A stretch of 64,000 nt of DNA, from contig CM030865.1 of NCBI GenBank assembly GCA_018105865.1, positions 10,343,613 to 10,407,612 of the forward strand, in the 5' to 3' direction. Position 1 is the stretch's first letter; every line of letters begins with the position of its first letter. Below the pieces are notes generated by a model. It did not search any database. It worked only from the letters and a program-made list of their open reading frames with translations, and was not told the origin of the DNA. The position numbers and the translations under genes were made by a program. Source of the DNA: Metaphire vulgaris. Lineage: Eukaryota > Annelida > Clitellata > Crassiclitellata > Megascolecidae. This document shows positions 42,005 to 53,014 of this stretch, in pieces.

Positions 42005-42166
42005 CCAGTACCCCAGAAAGAACCCTGGCCTACTATAGTATTTGCCAAGTGGATTACTCTGATTCCTAAGTCCTAGATCTGTCCTAATCTAAACATGTGC
42101 CTCTTTAAAAAAAGTCTTGTCAACATATGACATGTTTAAAAAATGTACTCCGCTTTCATTAATACA

Positions 42167-42248
42167 TTAACCCCTTAACTGGTTATTTAACTGTAACTCA
42201 ATGTAAAATGGACGGATATATATCCGAGATCCCCAGTTAAGGGGTTAA
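42167..42248. mobile_element. ~80-bp TTAA-ended miniature element, inverted orientation
   Basis: TTAACCCCTTAACTGG to CCAGTTAAGGGGTTAA with central GTAAAATGGACGGATATAT. Confidence 0.7.
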
Positions 42249-42358
42249 TGTTGTTGCCTCTCTATAGTCTCTAGGAATGGATACGGGTATAGGGGTACGG
42301 GTACGGGTCTTTGTACCCGGGTAGGGTAAAGAAGATTTTGCACGGGTACGGGTAGGGT

Positions 42359-42554
42359 CAGTGTTTAATCTAGACTCCTGGACTCCGGGGGGGGGGGAAC
42401 TGAAAAAGCCGGGGGGAACTGACAAAGCCGGGGGGAATTCTGCAAGGGGCCGCTGTTAGTCCATGTAGTATTCCAAAATTTCCGGGGGGAATTTTAAATT
42501 TCCGGGAGGGAAAAAGGGCAATTTTCCCCCGGAAACGGCCTAGATTAAACACTG
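42359..42554. mobile_element. hAT-type miniature element (CAGTGTTTAATCTAG family)
   Basis: 196 bp with perfect 8-bp target duplication GGTAGGGT (42351-42358, 42555-42562), inserted in the GGGTAC repeat. Confidence 0.92.
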
Positions 42555-43050
42555 GGTAGGGTAGGCATCTTGCTGTACCCGCACATCTCTATTGCCTACT
42601 CCCAAGGTCTTTCGCAAGGAACTCGTTTAAATTAGGCCTAAGCCGCTAAGAAGTCTGCGTTTGTCTGCCATTACATTTTGCGCTTTGTTCTTCCAGAGTA
42701 TCAACTACTAACTGCGTTGAAAGATGATTGTGTCAAATGTATGTTCTAACTTTTCCTGGTAAAAAAGGTGTGGCCACGATGAATAGGAAAATCACTGATT
42801 ATATATAGTGTCCAAAATATTTTGAAAACTGTTAAAATTATATATTCTGTGACTAGTACTTGAATTTACTAAATCATAGTCTGCGTCAACTGATTCAGTT
42901 CAGTATTTGTTATATATTTATGGAAATTTAAAACGAAAATGTTTTACATTCGCTCAAAATGGTATCTTAGCATTAGATAGATGGCGCAGCAAATGAATTC
43001 ATGTTGAGTGTCATACCATCTTATGGATGGCGTCCATTTAGAGTCCACTT
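42555..43050. other. Non-coding stretch with a degenerate dispersed repeat
   Basis: A weak copy of the unclassified repeat is near 42690-42790 (AAAAAAGGTGTGGCCACGATG). Nothing else recognised. Confidence 0.5.
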
Positions 43051-43533
43051 AGTGACCAAATCACCCCATTAACTCACCGGCTTCACTGGCTCAAAGTTCG
43101 AGAGAGAATTGATTACAAACGTTCTCTCCTTGCCTTCAAGTCCATAAACCGGATTGCTCCAGAGTTTCTTCATGAGTATTTCGTAGCGACAACATCACGC
43201 AAGTTGCAACTGTCCCTGCGGTCCGATGCTCAAAGTCTTATGGAGATACCTCACTGTAAAACATAACTCGGTTCCAGGTCATTTGCAGTGTCAAGGCCAA
43301 AGACATGGAGCGATCTACCGATAATAATGTGAAATCATCCTGTTCTCTGACATCCTTCAAGAAAAATCTTAAGACTTATTTGTTTAGAAAATCTTATTCT
43401 CTTCTGCCTTAGATTGTTTTCCATTCATTTTATGCTTTTTTGATGCCAGCTGTTTTTATTTATTTTTATTGGACTCTGTAATATGCCCTTGATCCTGACA
43501 TTTTGGTAATATGCCTCACAAGAAATTGTCAAT

Positions 43534-43535
<2 letters not shown>
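43050..43535 (+). pseudogene. CR1-like LINE C-terminal fragment
   Basis: Reads ITPLTHRLHWLKVRERIDYK, RSLLAFKSINRIAPEF, later GSRSFAVSRPKTWSDLP and SFKKNLKTYLFRKSY then a stop, with an internal TAA in the HCKT*LGSRSF region. It is followed by a (TAA)n array at 43536-43590. Confidence 0.75.

Positions 43536-43590
<55 letters not shown>
43536..43590. repeat. (TAA)n microsatellite
   Basis: About 18 TAA units at the LINE fragment 3' end. A (TA)n run lies at 43822-43864. 43591-44450 otherwise holds only a degenerate copy of the dispersed repeat near 44075-44140. Confidence 0.9.
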
Positions 43591-43811
43591 GAAACTGTAG
43601 CGAGGCAATTTGAGTCTTTAAACGGAGGATGTGGAAGTTTTAAACAGTAGTGTTGCCAAATTGAGTATAGCTACAAGATGTGTTACCTTTAGGCGCCTCT
43701 GGTCACCGAATTTGCGGGTGTCTGGTACCGACCATGGAAGTTTCATTATTCCGCTTCAGCGACCATGGATTTTCACTTTGTTCTTTGTCCAGCTTTTTTA
43801 CCTCTTGTACA

Positions 43812-43870
<59 letters not shown>

Positions 43871-44450
43871 TTTATTTATTTATTTATTTACGATTTACAT
43901 GTACATATAAATTACAAATATTTATTTGATGCATGCATGCGTACATGAATGCATACAATGCAAGTCCCTTTGCTTATCATTACGTTTGTATATTTTCATC
44001 TGATTAGTGCCGAAATATATCGCCATAACATTTCGCTCTTAAATCTTCCTCTCGGTGTCCTGTGTCCACAGTTAACGGCGTTAAGCGTAATTTCGAAAAT
44101 GTATATTCTAAGATTGAATTCTAAAAAAGGTGTGGTCAAGACGAAAACGCCAGCCACTGATTTAAACCCCACAATTGTTCCTTGTCCAAATAGGATGGCG
44201 GCCCTCCACGTCCTTTCGCGGCTACAGAATTAACTTTGATAGATGTTGCAATTAATTGCTTTACACAAAAATTATTCGTTGCCCAGTTGTCACGGATAGC
44301 TCAGTCAGTTGATATATCAATTTCTGCAACAAAATTACTGCTTGTGTTCCAGTTTTCTGGTGTTATTTTAATTTGATCCGTGGCCCGTGGCCCGTGCCCG
44401 TGGGGTGGGTCAAAACATTTTGGCGGAAAGGAAATGGCGCGCTTCCGCGG

Positions 44451-44641
44451 CAGTGTTTAATCTAGACTCCTGGACTCCGGGGGGAAACTGAAAAAGCCGG
44501 GGAAAACTGAAAAAACCGGGGAAGTCAGCTAGGGGCTGCTGTTAGTTGATGTAGTATGCCAAGATTTCCGGGGGAGATTTGAAATTTCCGGGGGAAAAGG
44601 GCAATTCTCCCCCCCCCGGAAACGGCCTAGATTAAACACTG
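44451..44641. mobile_element. hAT-type miniature element (CAGTGTTTAATCTAG family)
   Basis: 191 bp with perfect 8-bp target duplication TTCCGCGG (44443-44450, 44642-44649). Confidence 0.92.
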
Positions 44642-44649
44642 TTCCGCGG

Positions 44650-45450
44650 GTGGTCCATCCTTGAGTTAGACACTGCAACAGGGAAAGATTAGGTTTGATG
44701 AGCAATTGAAATTGAGACTTCTCCATTATATTTTTGCCTGCTATGTTGCATAGCTGCACTACGCTGCACTTTGAATACGTTTACTGCTTTGAAGTCGTGA
44801 AAATGTTAGAACGAAAACAACAATAATCGAAATGAAAAAATGAAACTAACAAACTTATGATGAGGCAGAGATGTTTTCGTGGCAATAGATATTTTCCCAT
44901 TGCTGGATCAACGTTCTGTTACTTAGATCTCGACATTTGCTGTTTCCTTTCTGGTTTTCTATAATTTTGCCTACTCAGTTACTTTTTTATTCATTCTATT
45001 TTCCAGCTTTATCGTACTTTTTCTACAGATACATGTTTACATTTTCTATTGGTTCATTAATAATTAATTGCAGAAATACATCTGCCATATATCATTTTGC
45101 CCTTTGCTACTCCAACGATAGAGGCGAAAGTTCAATACCTTGCATTTAAACGAATTTTTCACAGATATATTATAATATTGCCTTCTTAAAAAGGTGTGAG
45201 CGTGATGACAACGTAAATCACTGATTTAAAGGTGTCTTATTGAATAAGATGCTAAAATTGCATCCTGTTAGCACGGCTTGAATTAACCAAACCCTGCTTA
45301 AATTTGACTGATTCAATTCAGTATATTTTAACTGCCTTACTAAATTTATATTGAATATGCTTTAGAGTAACGTAGCAGGGTTTGCTCGGCATTCGATAGG
45401 TGGCCCAGCAATGAAACAGTGCAACATTACGTGCTTAATTATGATGGGAA
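44650..45450. other. Non-coding stretch
   Basis: A degenerate copy of the dispersed repeat lies near 45140-45240 (TTAAAAAGGTGTGAGCGTGA). No gene recognised. Confidence 0.5.
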
Positions 45451-45451
45451 G

Positions 45452-45640
45452 GATTAGACTCCTGGAATCCGGGGGGAACTGACAAAACCGGGGGAAACTG
45501 AAAAAGCCGGGGGCGAATTCAGCTAGGGGCTGCTGTTAGTTGATGTAGTATCCCAAAATTTCCGAGGGGTGGGGGGAATTTGAAATTTCAGGGAGGAAAA
45601 GGCAATTTTCCCCCGGAAACGGCCTCGATTAAACCCTGAA
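45452..45640. mobile_element. hAT-type miniature element remnant (CAGTGTTTAATCTAG family)
   Basis: The body matches 44451-44641 but the left CAGTGTTTAATC end is lost and the right end has mutated to GATTAAACCCTG. Confidence 0.7.
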
Positions 45641-45696
45641 CCCAACCCAACCCAACCCATAGCCATCTCTGATCAAATCCTCTTCTTCTCTTTCAG

Positions 45697-45870
45697 AGGA
45701 CATCGACATAAAGATCGAAGGCAGCGGAAAGGCGGACATCGTAAAGAAGGAGGACAAAGGAGGACTTCAGAGGATCGTCTATGTTCCGGTCTCCGCTGGA
45801 GAGTATGACATTCACATCAAGTTCAAGGGAAAGAAAATACATGGGTCGCCCTTCTCGGCCAAGATATCAG
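45697..45870 (+). CDS. FLN: Filamin exon c (rest of ~repeat 17)
   Basis: Acceptor TTCTCTTTCAG, donor GTAAAT, phase 1 both ends. Reads KDIDIKIEGSGKADIVKKED, LQRIVYVPVSAGEYDIHIKF and KGKKIHGSPFSAKISG, covering the C to G strands and the next linker. The usual GGL at the start of this half-repeat is missing; the frame goes straight from exon b's GAA to KDIDIKIEG, so this repeat appears shortened by a few residues. Confidence 0.93.
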
Positions 45871-46166
45871 GTAAATCGCCGACTCTCGTCGCACCCCATT
45901 CCCCTTGGGACAGTGCCTAACCCAGGACGTGACAGGCAGGGCAGATAGCCTACCCGAGCGGTCATAGATAAGGGGGCGTCAAAAATTCTGCGGTTCTCAA
46001 GATCTTTTCCATGCTTATTATTTTCTTCGTCGCTTCTTTTGCATTTGCAGTTTTAATCTTGTTTCGAAAGATTTACATCTAGGATCGGAAGATTTGTTGA
46101 CCTGTCAATTTAATTTTCTGACCCCTGTCATGGGCGCCAAAAATACCTTGATTCAAGTTAAAAACT

Positions 46167-46408
46167 GATGAGTCATGATGATGATGACGACGACGACGAC
46201 GACGATGATGATGATGATGATGATGATGAACGACGACGACGATGAGGATGATGATGATGATGATGACGACGACGATGATGATGAAGATGACGATGCTGCT
46301 GCTGATACTACTGCCGATGATGTTGTTGTTGTTGATGATGATGATGATGATGTGATGTTGTTGTTGATGATGATGATTGATTGTTGTTGTTGATGATGAT
46401 GTTGTTGT

Positions 46409-46454
<46 letters not shown>

Positions 46455-46540
46455 ATGATGATGATGATGATATTGATGATTATGATGATTATGATGATTA
46501 TTATTATGATGGTGACGACGACGACGACGATGATGATAGA
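46167..46540. repeat. (GAT)n / (GAC)n trinucleotide array
   Basis: About 370 bp of GAT with GAC and GTT variants, ending 31 bp before the next exon. Poly-Asp, poly-Met and poly-His frames are artefacts. Confidence 0.95.
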
Positions 46541-46571
46541 CATAGGGTGTGTTTTGTTTTTTCGTGGGCAG

Positions 46572-46730
46572 GGGAGGGTCGAAAGAGGTCTCAGCTGTCC
46601 GTCCCAGCGACCAGTTCCTATACCCTCGGGGGCAACAACATCGACCTGACCAACATGGTCGGGATTCTCAAGGCCCCGGGTGGCACCCCGGAGCCGTGCC
46701 TCCTGAAGAAGACACCAGACGGAAAGCTAG
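46572..46730 (+). CDS. FLN: Filamin exon d (~repeat 18, first half)
   Basis: Acceptor TTTTCGTGGGCAG, phase 1. Reads GEGRKRSQLSVPATSSYTLG, then NNIDLTNMVGILKAPGGTPE and PCLLKKTPDGKL. GEGRK and the APSG..EPC.LK+ motif identify the repeat-18-like position in rod-2. The donor GTTCGA is weak, but the splice to exon e is supported by phase and by the protein alignment. Confidence 0.92.
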
Positions 46731-46790
46731 GTTCGAAACCGACGATGATATTAAAGCCGCGGCGCCACAGGCATTTAGATTGCTAGAGGA

Positions 46791-46990
46791 CAGTGGCGGC
46801 TCCAGGATTTGGCAAGTGGGGAGTGGCAACTTCTAAGCAAAGGGCCAACTATTTTCATAAATCAGCAAATACAGAATGCGTGCACAGTCTAAAGTTTGGA
46901 GGTAACTGTGGGGGCAGTCATTCAATAGGGGCACGGGCCCCCTGCGGTACCGCCTCTGCTCGAGGGTCGACTGGCACGAGCACAAAATTT
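46791..46990. mobile_element. hAT-type miniature element remnant (CAGTGGCGGCTC family)
   Basis: Left end CAGTGGCGGCTCCAGGATTT intact; the right end is decayed (GGTACCGCCTCTGCTCG). It starts 60 bp after the exon d donor. Confidence 0.65.
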
Positions 46991-47151
46991 GAGGATGGGA
47001 GAGGATGACACTGCAGTGTAATAGTAATTAACCGAAACAATGAAATACGGACGGCTTGATATTCAGATTTGGATAGAAAACTTACAATAAAATCAATCAG
47101 GCAACCGTAATCAATCAATCGCAAAGCTTCATTAGCGCCATTGTAATTTAA

Positions 47152-47400
47152 CAGTGGCGTAACCAGGATTCCAAAATAGTTGCACATCGACATTTTCGAT
47201 CCAAAAGTCTTGACGAGCAAAAAAGGTCCTCGTCTCATGCGCTTTAAATACTTGTGAGTTTCTTCTATGTCCGATAAGACTAGTAACCCCCCGCCCCCCC
47301 CCCAACTACTCATCGGTTTTCAACAAATTTCACGACCGTTCTCGGCCCAAATAGGATGTCGGACTCCCCCCCCCCCCCCGTGGCTACCAGTGTTGCATAA
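47152..47400. mobile_element. Remnant of a CAGTGGCGTA-type miniature element
   Basis: CAGTGGCGTAACCAGG at 47152 starts a segment with internal similarity to the elements at 37227 and 41674; its right end (CGTGGCTACCAGTG, about 47380-47393) is partly rearranged. Confidence 0.5.
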
Positions 47401-47573
47401 TGCATATATAATCAGTAGCTGGTTGCCCCACAGTGAGAAATCGTAGTAAGATAACAATGTCCGCGGTAGTCTGTGGCTGCAAATCCACAGGACAGACCCC
47501 GAGTTCCTGGTTCCTGCACAGAGCGATCACAATCAAAAATAGACGTGTTTTTCAGTGTTTTCAGTCGAGACAG

Positions 47574-47635
47574 ACAGAGACAGAGACAGAGAGAATACAG
47601 ACAGAGACAGAGAGATAGACGATCCAGAGACAGAA

Positions 47636-47713
<78 letters not shown>

Positions 47714-47777
47714 TCCGAAGCCTGAGTAAGGCAGAGGGTAGGTCCAAGAAAGAAAAAGTTATTATTATTATTATTAC

Positions 47778-47842
<65 letters not shown>
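47574..47842. repeat. (AGAC)n, (GA)n and (TTA)n arrays
   Basis: AGAC units to about 47630, then about 35 GA units (47640-47711), then about 28 TTA units (47758-47842). Confidence 0.95.
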
Positions 47843-48034
47843 GAGAAGGCACTTTTAGCGATGGCTTTTCCGCACTATTGCACAAAAAGTGCCAAAACAT
47901 CAGAAACATTTGCTTGACCATGTGGAAGCAAAGGGGCTCCTCTATTCTGTCTGGGATCAGCAGTGGGATCTGCCACCCAAAAAGCGTCGAGAAATTTTTC
48001 TAAGGGCAGGGTCGATTTATGGTGCGTTAACTTC

Positions 48035-48114
48035 TTAACCCCTTAACTGGGGATCCCGGATATATCCGTCCATTTTACATCGAGTTACAGTTAAATACAC
48101 GGTTAAGGGGTTAA
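48035..48114. mobile_element. ~80-bp TTAA-ended miniature element
   Basis: Best-preserved copy: TTAACCCCTTAACTGG to GGTTAAGGGGTTAA. Confidence 0.7.
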
Positions 48115-48539
48115 CTGGGTTCGCCGATTATAAAGGGTTAATGAGCTAAGAACTCCTCGATTACTTAATTTTCCTTGCGTGACTTTGCTTCCCTATTGTC
48201 AAACCTCTGCATGTCGGTGCCCCCCAATTCTTGAACCCTGGCTACGCCACTAGTAAGGAGGTCTAGTCGGAAACCGATCTGATTGAAAAGTGAGACAGGA
48301 GGGTAGTAGGTACTAAGGCTGATTAAGTGCGAAGTGTCTTATGTAGGCAATGTTTTTGTGTTATCCAGACTCCAGGCTTTGGGGGGGGGATTGACTTTGT
48401 TGGAGGGGAAAAGACACAGTTCAATGCAAACATTTTTGCTGGGATTTTCGGGGGGGGGGAATTGTGTGGCTTTTTTGGAGGGGGATCTTCTCCCTCCTAA
48501 CAGGCCTGGATATAATAATATAATATAATATAACAAGGT

Positions 48540-48600
48540 TTAAAGTGGTTCAGTAGGGACTGACCTGTGTGAGAACCACTGACTGCAGGAGACGCCTCTT
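48540..48600 (-). mobile_element. SINE tail fragment, inverted
   Basis: TTTAAAGTGGTTCAGTAGGG...CTGTGTGAGAACCACTGACTG is the reverse complement of the SINE tail near 17370-17412 and 36620-36670. Confidence 0.45.
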
Positions 48601-48652
48601 AGATTCGATTATTTGTTTGACAGTGAAATGGTTTTTTTGAAATCGTTAACAG

Positions 48653-48856
48653 CGATCGCTTCGTTTCAACCGAAGAAGAAAGGTTCGTACAGCGTCGAGG
48701 TGACCCAAGATGGCCGCTCCATCTCCGGAAGTCCTTTCGCCATCAACGTCGGAGAATCGGAACTGTGTCACGCGACCAAGGTCAAGGTCAACGGGTCGAT
48801 CAAGGACGCGACGGCCAACAAATGGAACGAAGTTCACATCAACATCGGAGATGCAG
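48653..48856 (+). CDS. FLN: Filamin exon e (~repeat 18 end and repeat 19 start)
   Basis: The acceptor is AACAG at 48652; it is the one that gives phase 1 and joins exon d as KL-AIASFQPKKKGSYSVEV. Continues TQDGRSISGSPFAINVGESE, LCHATKVKVNGSIKDATANK and NEVHINIGDAG. SFQPKKKG.Y.VEV..DG..I.GSPF is a textbook filamin E-G segment. The donor GTGTCA is weak and runs directly into a (CAT)n array four bases into the intron. Confidence 0.9.
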
Positions 48857-48858
48857 GT

Positions 48859-48859
48859 G

Positions 48860-48920
<61 letters not shown>

Positions 48921-49137
48921 CATCCTCCTCCTCATCATCATCATCAACATCATCATCATAGCTGCTGGTGTCATCATCATCATCATTATCATCATCATAG
49001 CTGCTGGTGTCATCATCACCATCATCATAATCATCATCATCATCATCATCATAATCATCATCATCCTCATCCTCCTCATCATCATCATCATCAACATTAT
49101 CATCTTAGCTGCTGATGTCATCATCATCATCATCATC
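48859..49137. repeat. (CAT)n trinucleotide array abutting a splice donor
   Basis: About 280 bp of CAT with a three-fold repeated TAGCTGCTGGTGTCATC unit; it fills most of the 369-bp intron between exons e and f. Confidence 0.95.
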
Positions 49138-49225
49138 AACCGCAGCACTTTTCGCACATCTTCTACATAGAAATAGAATGCTGTGCTATCGTTTTCTGTA
49201 ATTGCGATCTTATGTTTTTCCGAAG

Positions 49226-49378
49226 GGTTTGGAGCGATGGGGGTGTCGATCGAAGGAGCCCACAGATCGGACTTGGAGATGAAGACCACTTCGACCACGG
49301 AGTTCACTCTCCAGTACAAGCCACACGAACCCGGAATATATCTCCTCAACATCAAATTCGGAGATGATCACATCACGG
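49226..49378 (+). CDS. FLN: Filamin exon f (rest of ~repeat 19)
   Basis: Acceptor TTTTTCCGAAG, donor GTATCA, phase 1 both ends. Reads GFGAMGVSIEGAHRSDLEMK, TTSTTEFTLQYKPHEPGIYL and LNIKFGDDHITG. It joins exon e as DAGFGAMGVSIEG, the filamin motif DAG.G.L.+.IEGPS. Confidence 0.93.
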
Positions 49379-50244
49379 GTATCATCGCCTTATCCGATCC
49401 AATCACCAACTTCTATGGCGCCCCTTCCCTGTGTACGGAAGCACGGTCAGACGCTGCATTCAATCCATTCAGTAACTTCTATAGCGCCATTCCGTTGTGT
49501 AGCCTACAGTAATGTATGTTTTAAGATCTACATACGGTATTGCATTCAGTCATTCAGTCATTCATTCATTCATTCATTCATAAAGTCAATTTATAAGGCA
49601 CATTAATTGTCTAGTGCGCCTCGGCCGTTTTCTTAATGTCTTTAATCTGTTCAAGAACATTTCTCGTCACACGGTTTCATCGCGCAAGTGAGCAGGGTAG
49701 ATCATCCCACAGTTTTGGCATTCATAATCAGGCTATTATCATCATTATCATTATTATTATCATCATCATTATCAGTCATTATTATTTGGCACTCATTATC
49801 AGGTTAACAAATTTGTTATAACAAATCACGACATTTGCACAAGATTTAAACTACATATGAACTTTTCCTGCTCTTCCTGATGCGAACTGGTCTATGATCA
49901 CGTGCTCACTCAGAGTTAGTTTTCTCAGTTTCTTCTTCTCTTTCTACGCCAAGCAGATAGCAGGATCACAAAGATTTTGTGGCGTCCCCTTCAAGAGTAC
50001 TACACACAGGGCATCTGTCCCCAGGTGCCACACCCTGGGTCCGCCACTCTCTAGATAACAGAAAAACCCGTGAAAAGTTACGTTAGCGAGATCCTTCTAT
50101 CGTCTGAGCGGATTTCTAACATCGCCACCTTCGGACCTTCATTGATATGTCAGCTCTGTCAAAGCGCTTTTGATTTTGGTTTTTAACTAAGTTACAGCGC
50201 TATATAAATCGTCATAGATAATAATAATAATAAAATTAATATAA

Positions 50245-50317
<73 letters not shown>

Positions 50318-50388
50318 GTTAGGTGAAACTACAGACGTAGATTGAATGATTGTTTATATCTTTGGGTTCTGTATTGATTTCGACGCAG
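49379..50388. other. Filamin intron with LINE tail and (TAA)n
   Basis: Contains a short (ATTC)n run at 49552-49582, a CR1-like tail TCAAAGCGCTTTTGATTTTG...GCGCTATATAAATCGTCAT at 50158-50212 and a (TAA)n array at 50216-50317. Nothing else recognised. Confidence 0.7.
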
Positions 50389-50517
50389 GAAGTCCCTTCA
50401 TGGTAAGCGTCGGAGGAGAACCATCTGGACGGAGCAGAGAGACGGTCGTCAAGAACCTTCAACCGGCGGAACTCGTCAAACCGAACCAGAAGTGCAGTCT
50501 CCAGATGAAGATTCCGG
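50389..50517 (+). CDS. FLN: Filamin exon g (~repeat 20, first half)
   Basis: Acceptor TTTCGACGCAG, donor GTGAGA, phase 1 both ends. Reads GSPFMVSVGGEPSGRSRETV, VKNLQPAELVKPNQKC and LQMKIPG. VGGEPSGR and C.L..KIPG are specific to this rod-2 repeat in invertebrate and vertebrate filamins. Confidence 0.93.
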
Positions 50518-50576
50518 GTGAGAAAGGTCACCGCCGCGTCATGCACGACAGCGGCAACACTCACGCTCTCAGCATC

Positions 50577-50811
50577 ATGACGACGACGACGACGATGATG
50601 ACGACGATGATGATGACGATGGTGATGATGAAGATGATCATCATCACCATGATGTCATCATGACTATGAGGGTGATGACGACGACGATGATGATGACAAT
50701 GACGACGATGATGATGATGGTGATGAGAATGATGAGGAGGGTTTTGAGAATTATGGGGTGATGGTAGTGCTGGTCATGCTGGTGGGATTACGAAGACGAC
50801 GAAGAAGAAGA

Positions 50812-50872
<61 letters not shown>

Positions 50873-50893
50873 CTGTGATGATGATGATCATGA

Positions 50894-50927
<34 letters not shown>

Positions 50928-50949
50928 GGTGGTGGTATTGATGGTATTG
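50577..50949. repeat. (GAT)n / (GAC)n trinucleotide array
   Basis: About 370 bp with GAC, GAT and GGT sub-blocks, in the intron after exon g. Confidence 0.95.
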
Positions 50950-51217
50950 ATGGTGACTACGATAATGATGTCGATCATTGCAATTTCTTTTAAACCTTTT
51001 ATTTTTAGAACACCAAGTGAAATATGATTATTGCCAATCGTTCATTGATTAATGTTCTTGAACCACGGACTGTATAAATACCAGAACGCTCGTTTTCCCT
51101 CCTTCTTCTCCTCCTCCTGACCGATTATAGGATTTCGTAGTAAGCTTATTCCGATGAACGCGTAATCTCAGGTAGGTAATCAGGCATAGTTGAACTCTGA
51201 CCTCTTTGCGAACGCAG

Positions 51218-51382
51218 GAACCGATCCCTTGGACATGGAAGCGACCATGACGACCCCTGGTGGAACATCGGACGCCTGCGAAATTCGAGACCTGCCTGGT
51301 CACTCCTACGAAGTCAAGTTCACGCCTCCAGAAGAGGGAATTCACACCATCAGCCTCAAATACAAGGGAATCCACATCTCAG
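51218..51382 (+). CDS. FLN: Filamin exon h (~repeat 20, second half)
   Basis: Acceptor TTTGCGAACGCAG, donor GTGATG, phase 1 both ends. Reads GTDPLDMEATMTTPGGTSDA, CEIRDLPGHSYEVKFTPPEE and GIHTISLKYKGIHISG, with the conserved Y.V.F.P.E.G.H..S..Y.G..I.G signature. Confidence 0.94.
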
Positions 51383-51516
51383 GTGATGAAGGTGGAGGGG
51401 AGGTCAGTGGCGTACCTAGGGAGCGGTGCTATGCACGTCCCTGGGTACGCCGCTGGGGAGGCTGTACTGCCAGATTCTAGCTCGAGGAATAAACGGTGGT
51501 GTCATGTAGACCTTCT

Positions 51517-51562
51517 TTCTCTTGTTCTTGTTCTTGTTCTTGTTCTTGTTCTTGTTCTTCTT

Positions 51563-51593
<31 letters not shown>

Positions 51594-51656
51594 TTCTTGT
51601 TCCTGTTCTGGTTCTTATTCTTATTCTTCTTCTTCTTCTTCTTTTTCTTTTTCTTC
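51517..51656. repeat. (GTTCTT)n/(CTT)n array
   Basis: GTTCTT hexamers grading into CTT triplets within the last filamin intron. 51660-51955 holds nothing recognised; 51960-52145 is a CCCAACCC-type minisatellite. Confidence 0.9.
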
Positions 51657-52256
51657 ATGATTGCTACGTCGGCGACCATTGATTTCCACTATTCTCTGTT
51701 TCTGGCTTTCCTTACCAGTTCGATGTTGGCCTTCATGAGGGCCTACAGCGCTAGAAAGTCGTGACCGAAGGGGGCGTTACTGCTTTCATAGAGGAGTCTA
51801 CGGTGTCTAAGAGTGAAGTCGATTTTCCACCATTTATAAAATATTATTGTGATCCCAACAACGGAGAAATATTGAAGTTGGGTCTCGAATGCAGCCGGGG
51901 TATAAAGTCACTTGTTTGATTGGAAGTCGGGGCTTGCATCAGAGATGACCATGGATCCATTTTTTAGAACCCAGTCCAACCCGACCCATCAAATTTCCAA
52001 TCCTTACTGACTCAGCCCAGTCAACCCAACCCGCTGTAATACATTGCACTTTCTTAAAACATGACATATTTTCTGACCCAACCCAACCCATCATTAATAT
52101 GAAAAAGTATGACCTATCCAAACCCAATCCAACCCAACCCAACCCATGGCTTTAAAAGTTGACAAAAAAAAATGGTCATCACGCCCCATTTTCAAATTTT
52201 CCGAAATTTTCAGAAATATAAATCCGGTGGGACTCCACGGAAATATGTGTGCCGGG

Positions 52257-52448
52257 CAGTGGCGGCTCCACCGGGGGGGACAGGGGGCCCGTGCTTCCCC
52301 TATTGAGTGCCTGCCCCCCAGTGACTCACCCTGTTGGGACCCTATACTTAATGCTACATTCATTAAACAACAAATGGTTGAACCCCCCCATGATTAGAAG
52401 TTGCCACCCCAACGGCTCCCCACTTGCCAATTCCTAGAGCCGCCACTG
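52257..52448. mobile_element. hAT-type miniature element (CAGTGGCGGCTC family)
   Basis: 192 bp; flanks GTGCCGGG and GTACCGGG (52249-52256, 52449-52456) are a one-base-diverged 8-bp duplication. Confidence 0.88.
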
Positions 52449-52571
52449 GTACCGGGGCTTTAAAATGTAAAATCCGCCACTGCAGCCATTGAAGAACTTT
52501 ACAAAGATGGCGGCAAATTGGCTTCGACTTTCTGCCATTTCTTTTGCGCCACGGAGACGACTTCCGGGCTC

Positions 52572-52758
52572 CAGGGACGTAGCTAGAAATGGGCTTGGGG
52601 GGCTCAAGCCCCTCAAACCTGAAGCTAGCCCCACCCCCAAATTAATTCAAGTCCAAATGGCATTGCGGGCTCAAAAGGAAGGAAGGAGAGTGAATCTTGG
52701 GCTTCAGCCCCCCCCCCCATCCCCTCTAAAATCCTGCCCATGTCTAGCTACGTCCCTG
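52572..52758. mobile_element. Miniature element with CAGGGACGTAGCTAG ends
   Basis: 187 bp, ends CAGGGACGTAGCTAG and CTAGCTACGTCCCTG; no clean target duplication. Lies between two other miniature elements. Confidence 0.75.
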
Positions 52759-52796
52759 CTTCCAGCGTGTATTGATTGATATCTACGTATCGTATA

Positions 52797-52979
52797 CAGG
52801 AATATTTCCACACCCTCTAACACCTTCCCAACACCCCCGCAAATTTGAGGTCGACACCCCCCAAATTTGGTAATGTGACAATGGTATGCATACAAAATGC
52901 ATACTAATTAGTTTCGGACACCCCCCACCAATTTGAGGACGACACCCCCTCCAAATTCACAATCCTAGACATATCCCTG
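52797..52979. mobile_element. Miniature element (CAGGGATAT family)
   Basis: 183 bp with perfect 8-bp target duplication ATCGTATA (52789-52796, 52980-52987), 36 bp before the next filamin exon. Confidence 0.9.
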
Positions 52980-53014
52980 ATCGTATACGGGGTGTGCCTT
53001 CTTTTGAAATGCAG

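Larger units (their letters stand above)
41105..42610. repeat. GGGTAC-rich repeat interrupted by three miniature elements
   Basis: Left block 41115-41240 and right blocks 42277-42358 and 42555-42585 are built from (A/C)GGGTACGGGTA motifs. The interval holds separate insertions at 41674-42004, 42167-42248 and 42359-42554. 41245-41670 has nothing recognised. Confidence 0.6.

Noticed and set aside
46079..46649. Open frames of poly-Asp, poly-Met, poly-His around filamin exon d
   Set aside because: Products of the GAT array. Only the part 46572-46730 is coding, in the filamin frame.
48613..48652. Upstream extension of filamin exon e (frame open to 48613)
   Set aside because: Only the acceptor at 48651-48652 keeps phase 1 and gives a contiguous filamin repeat; the extra residues do not align.
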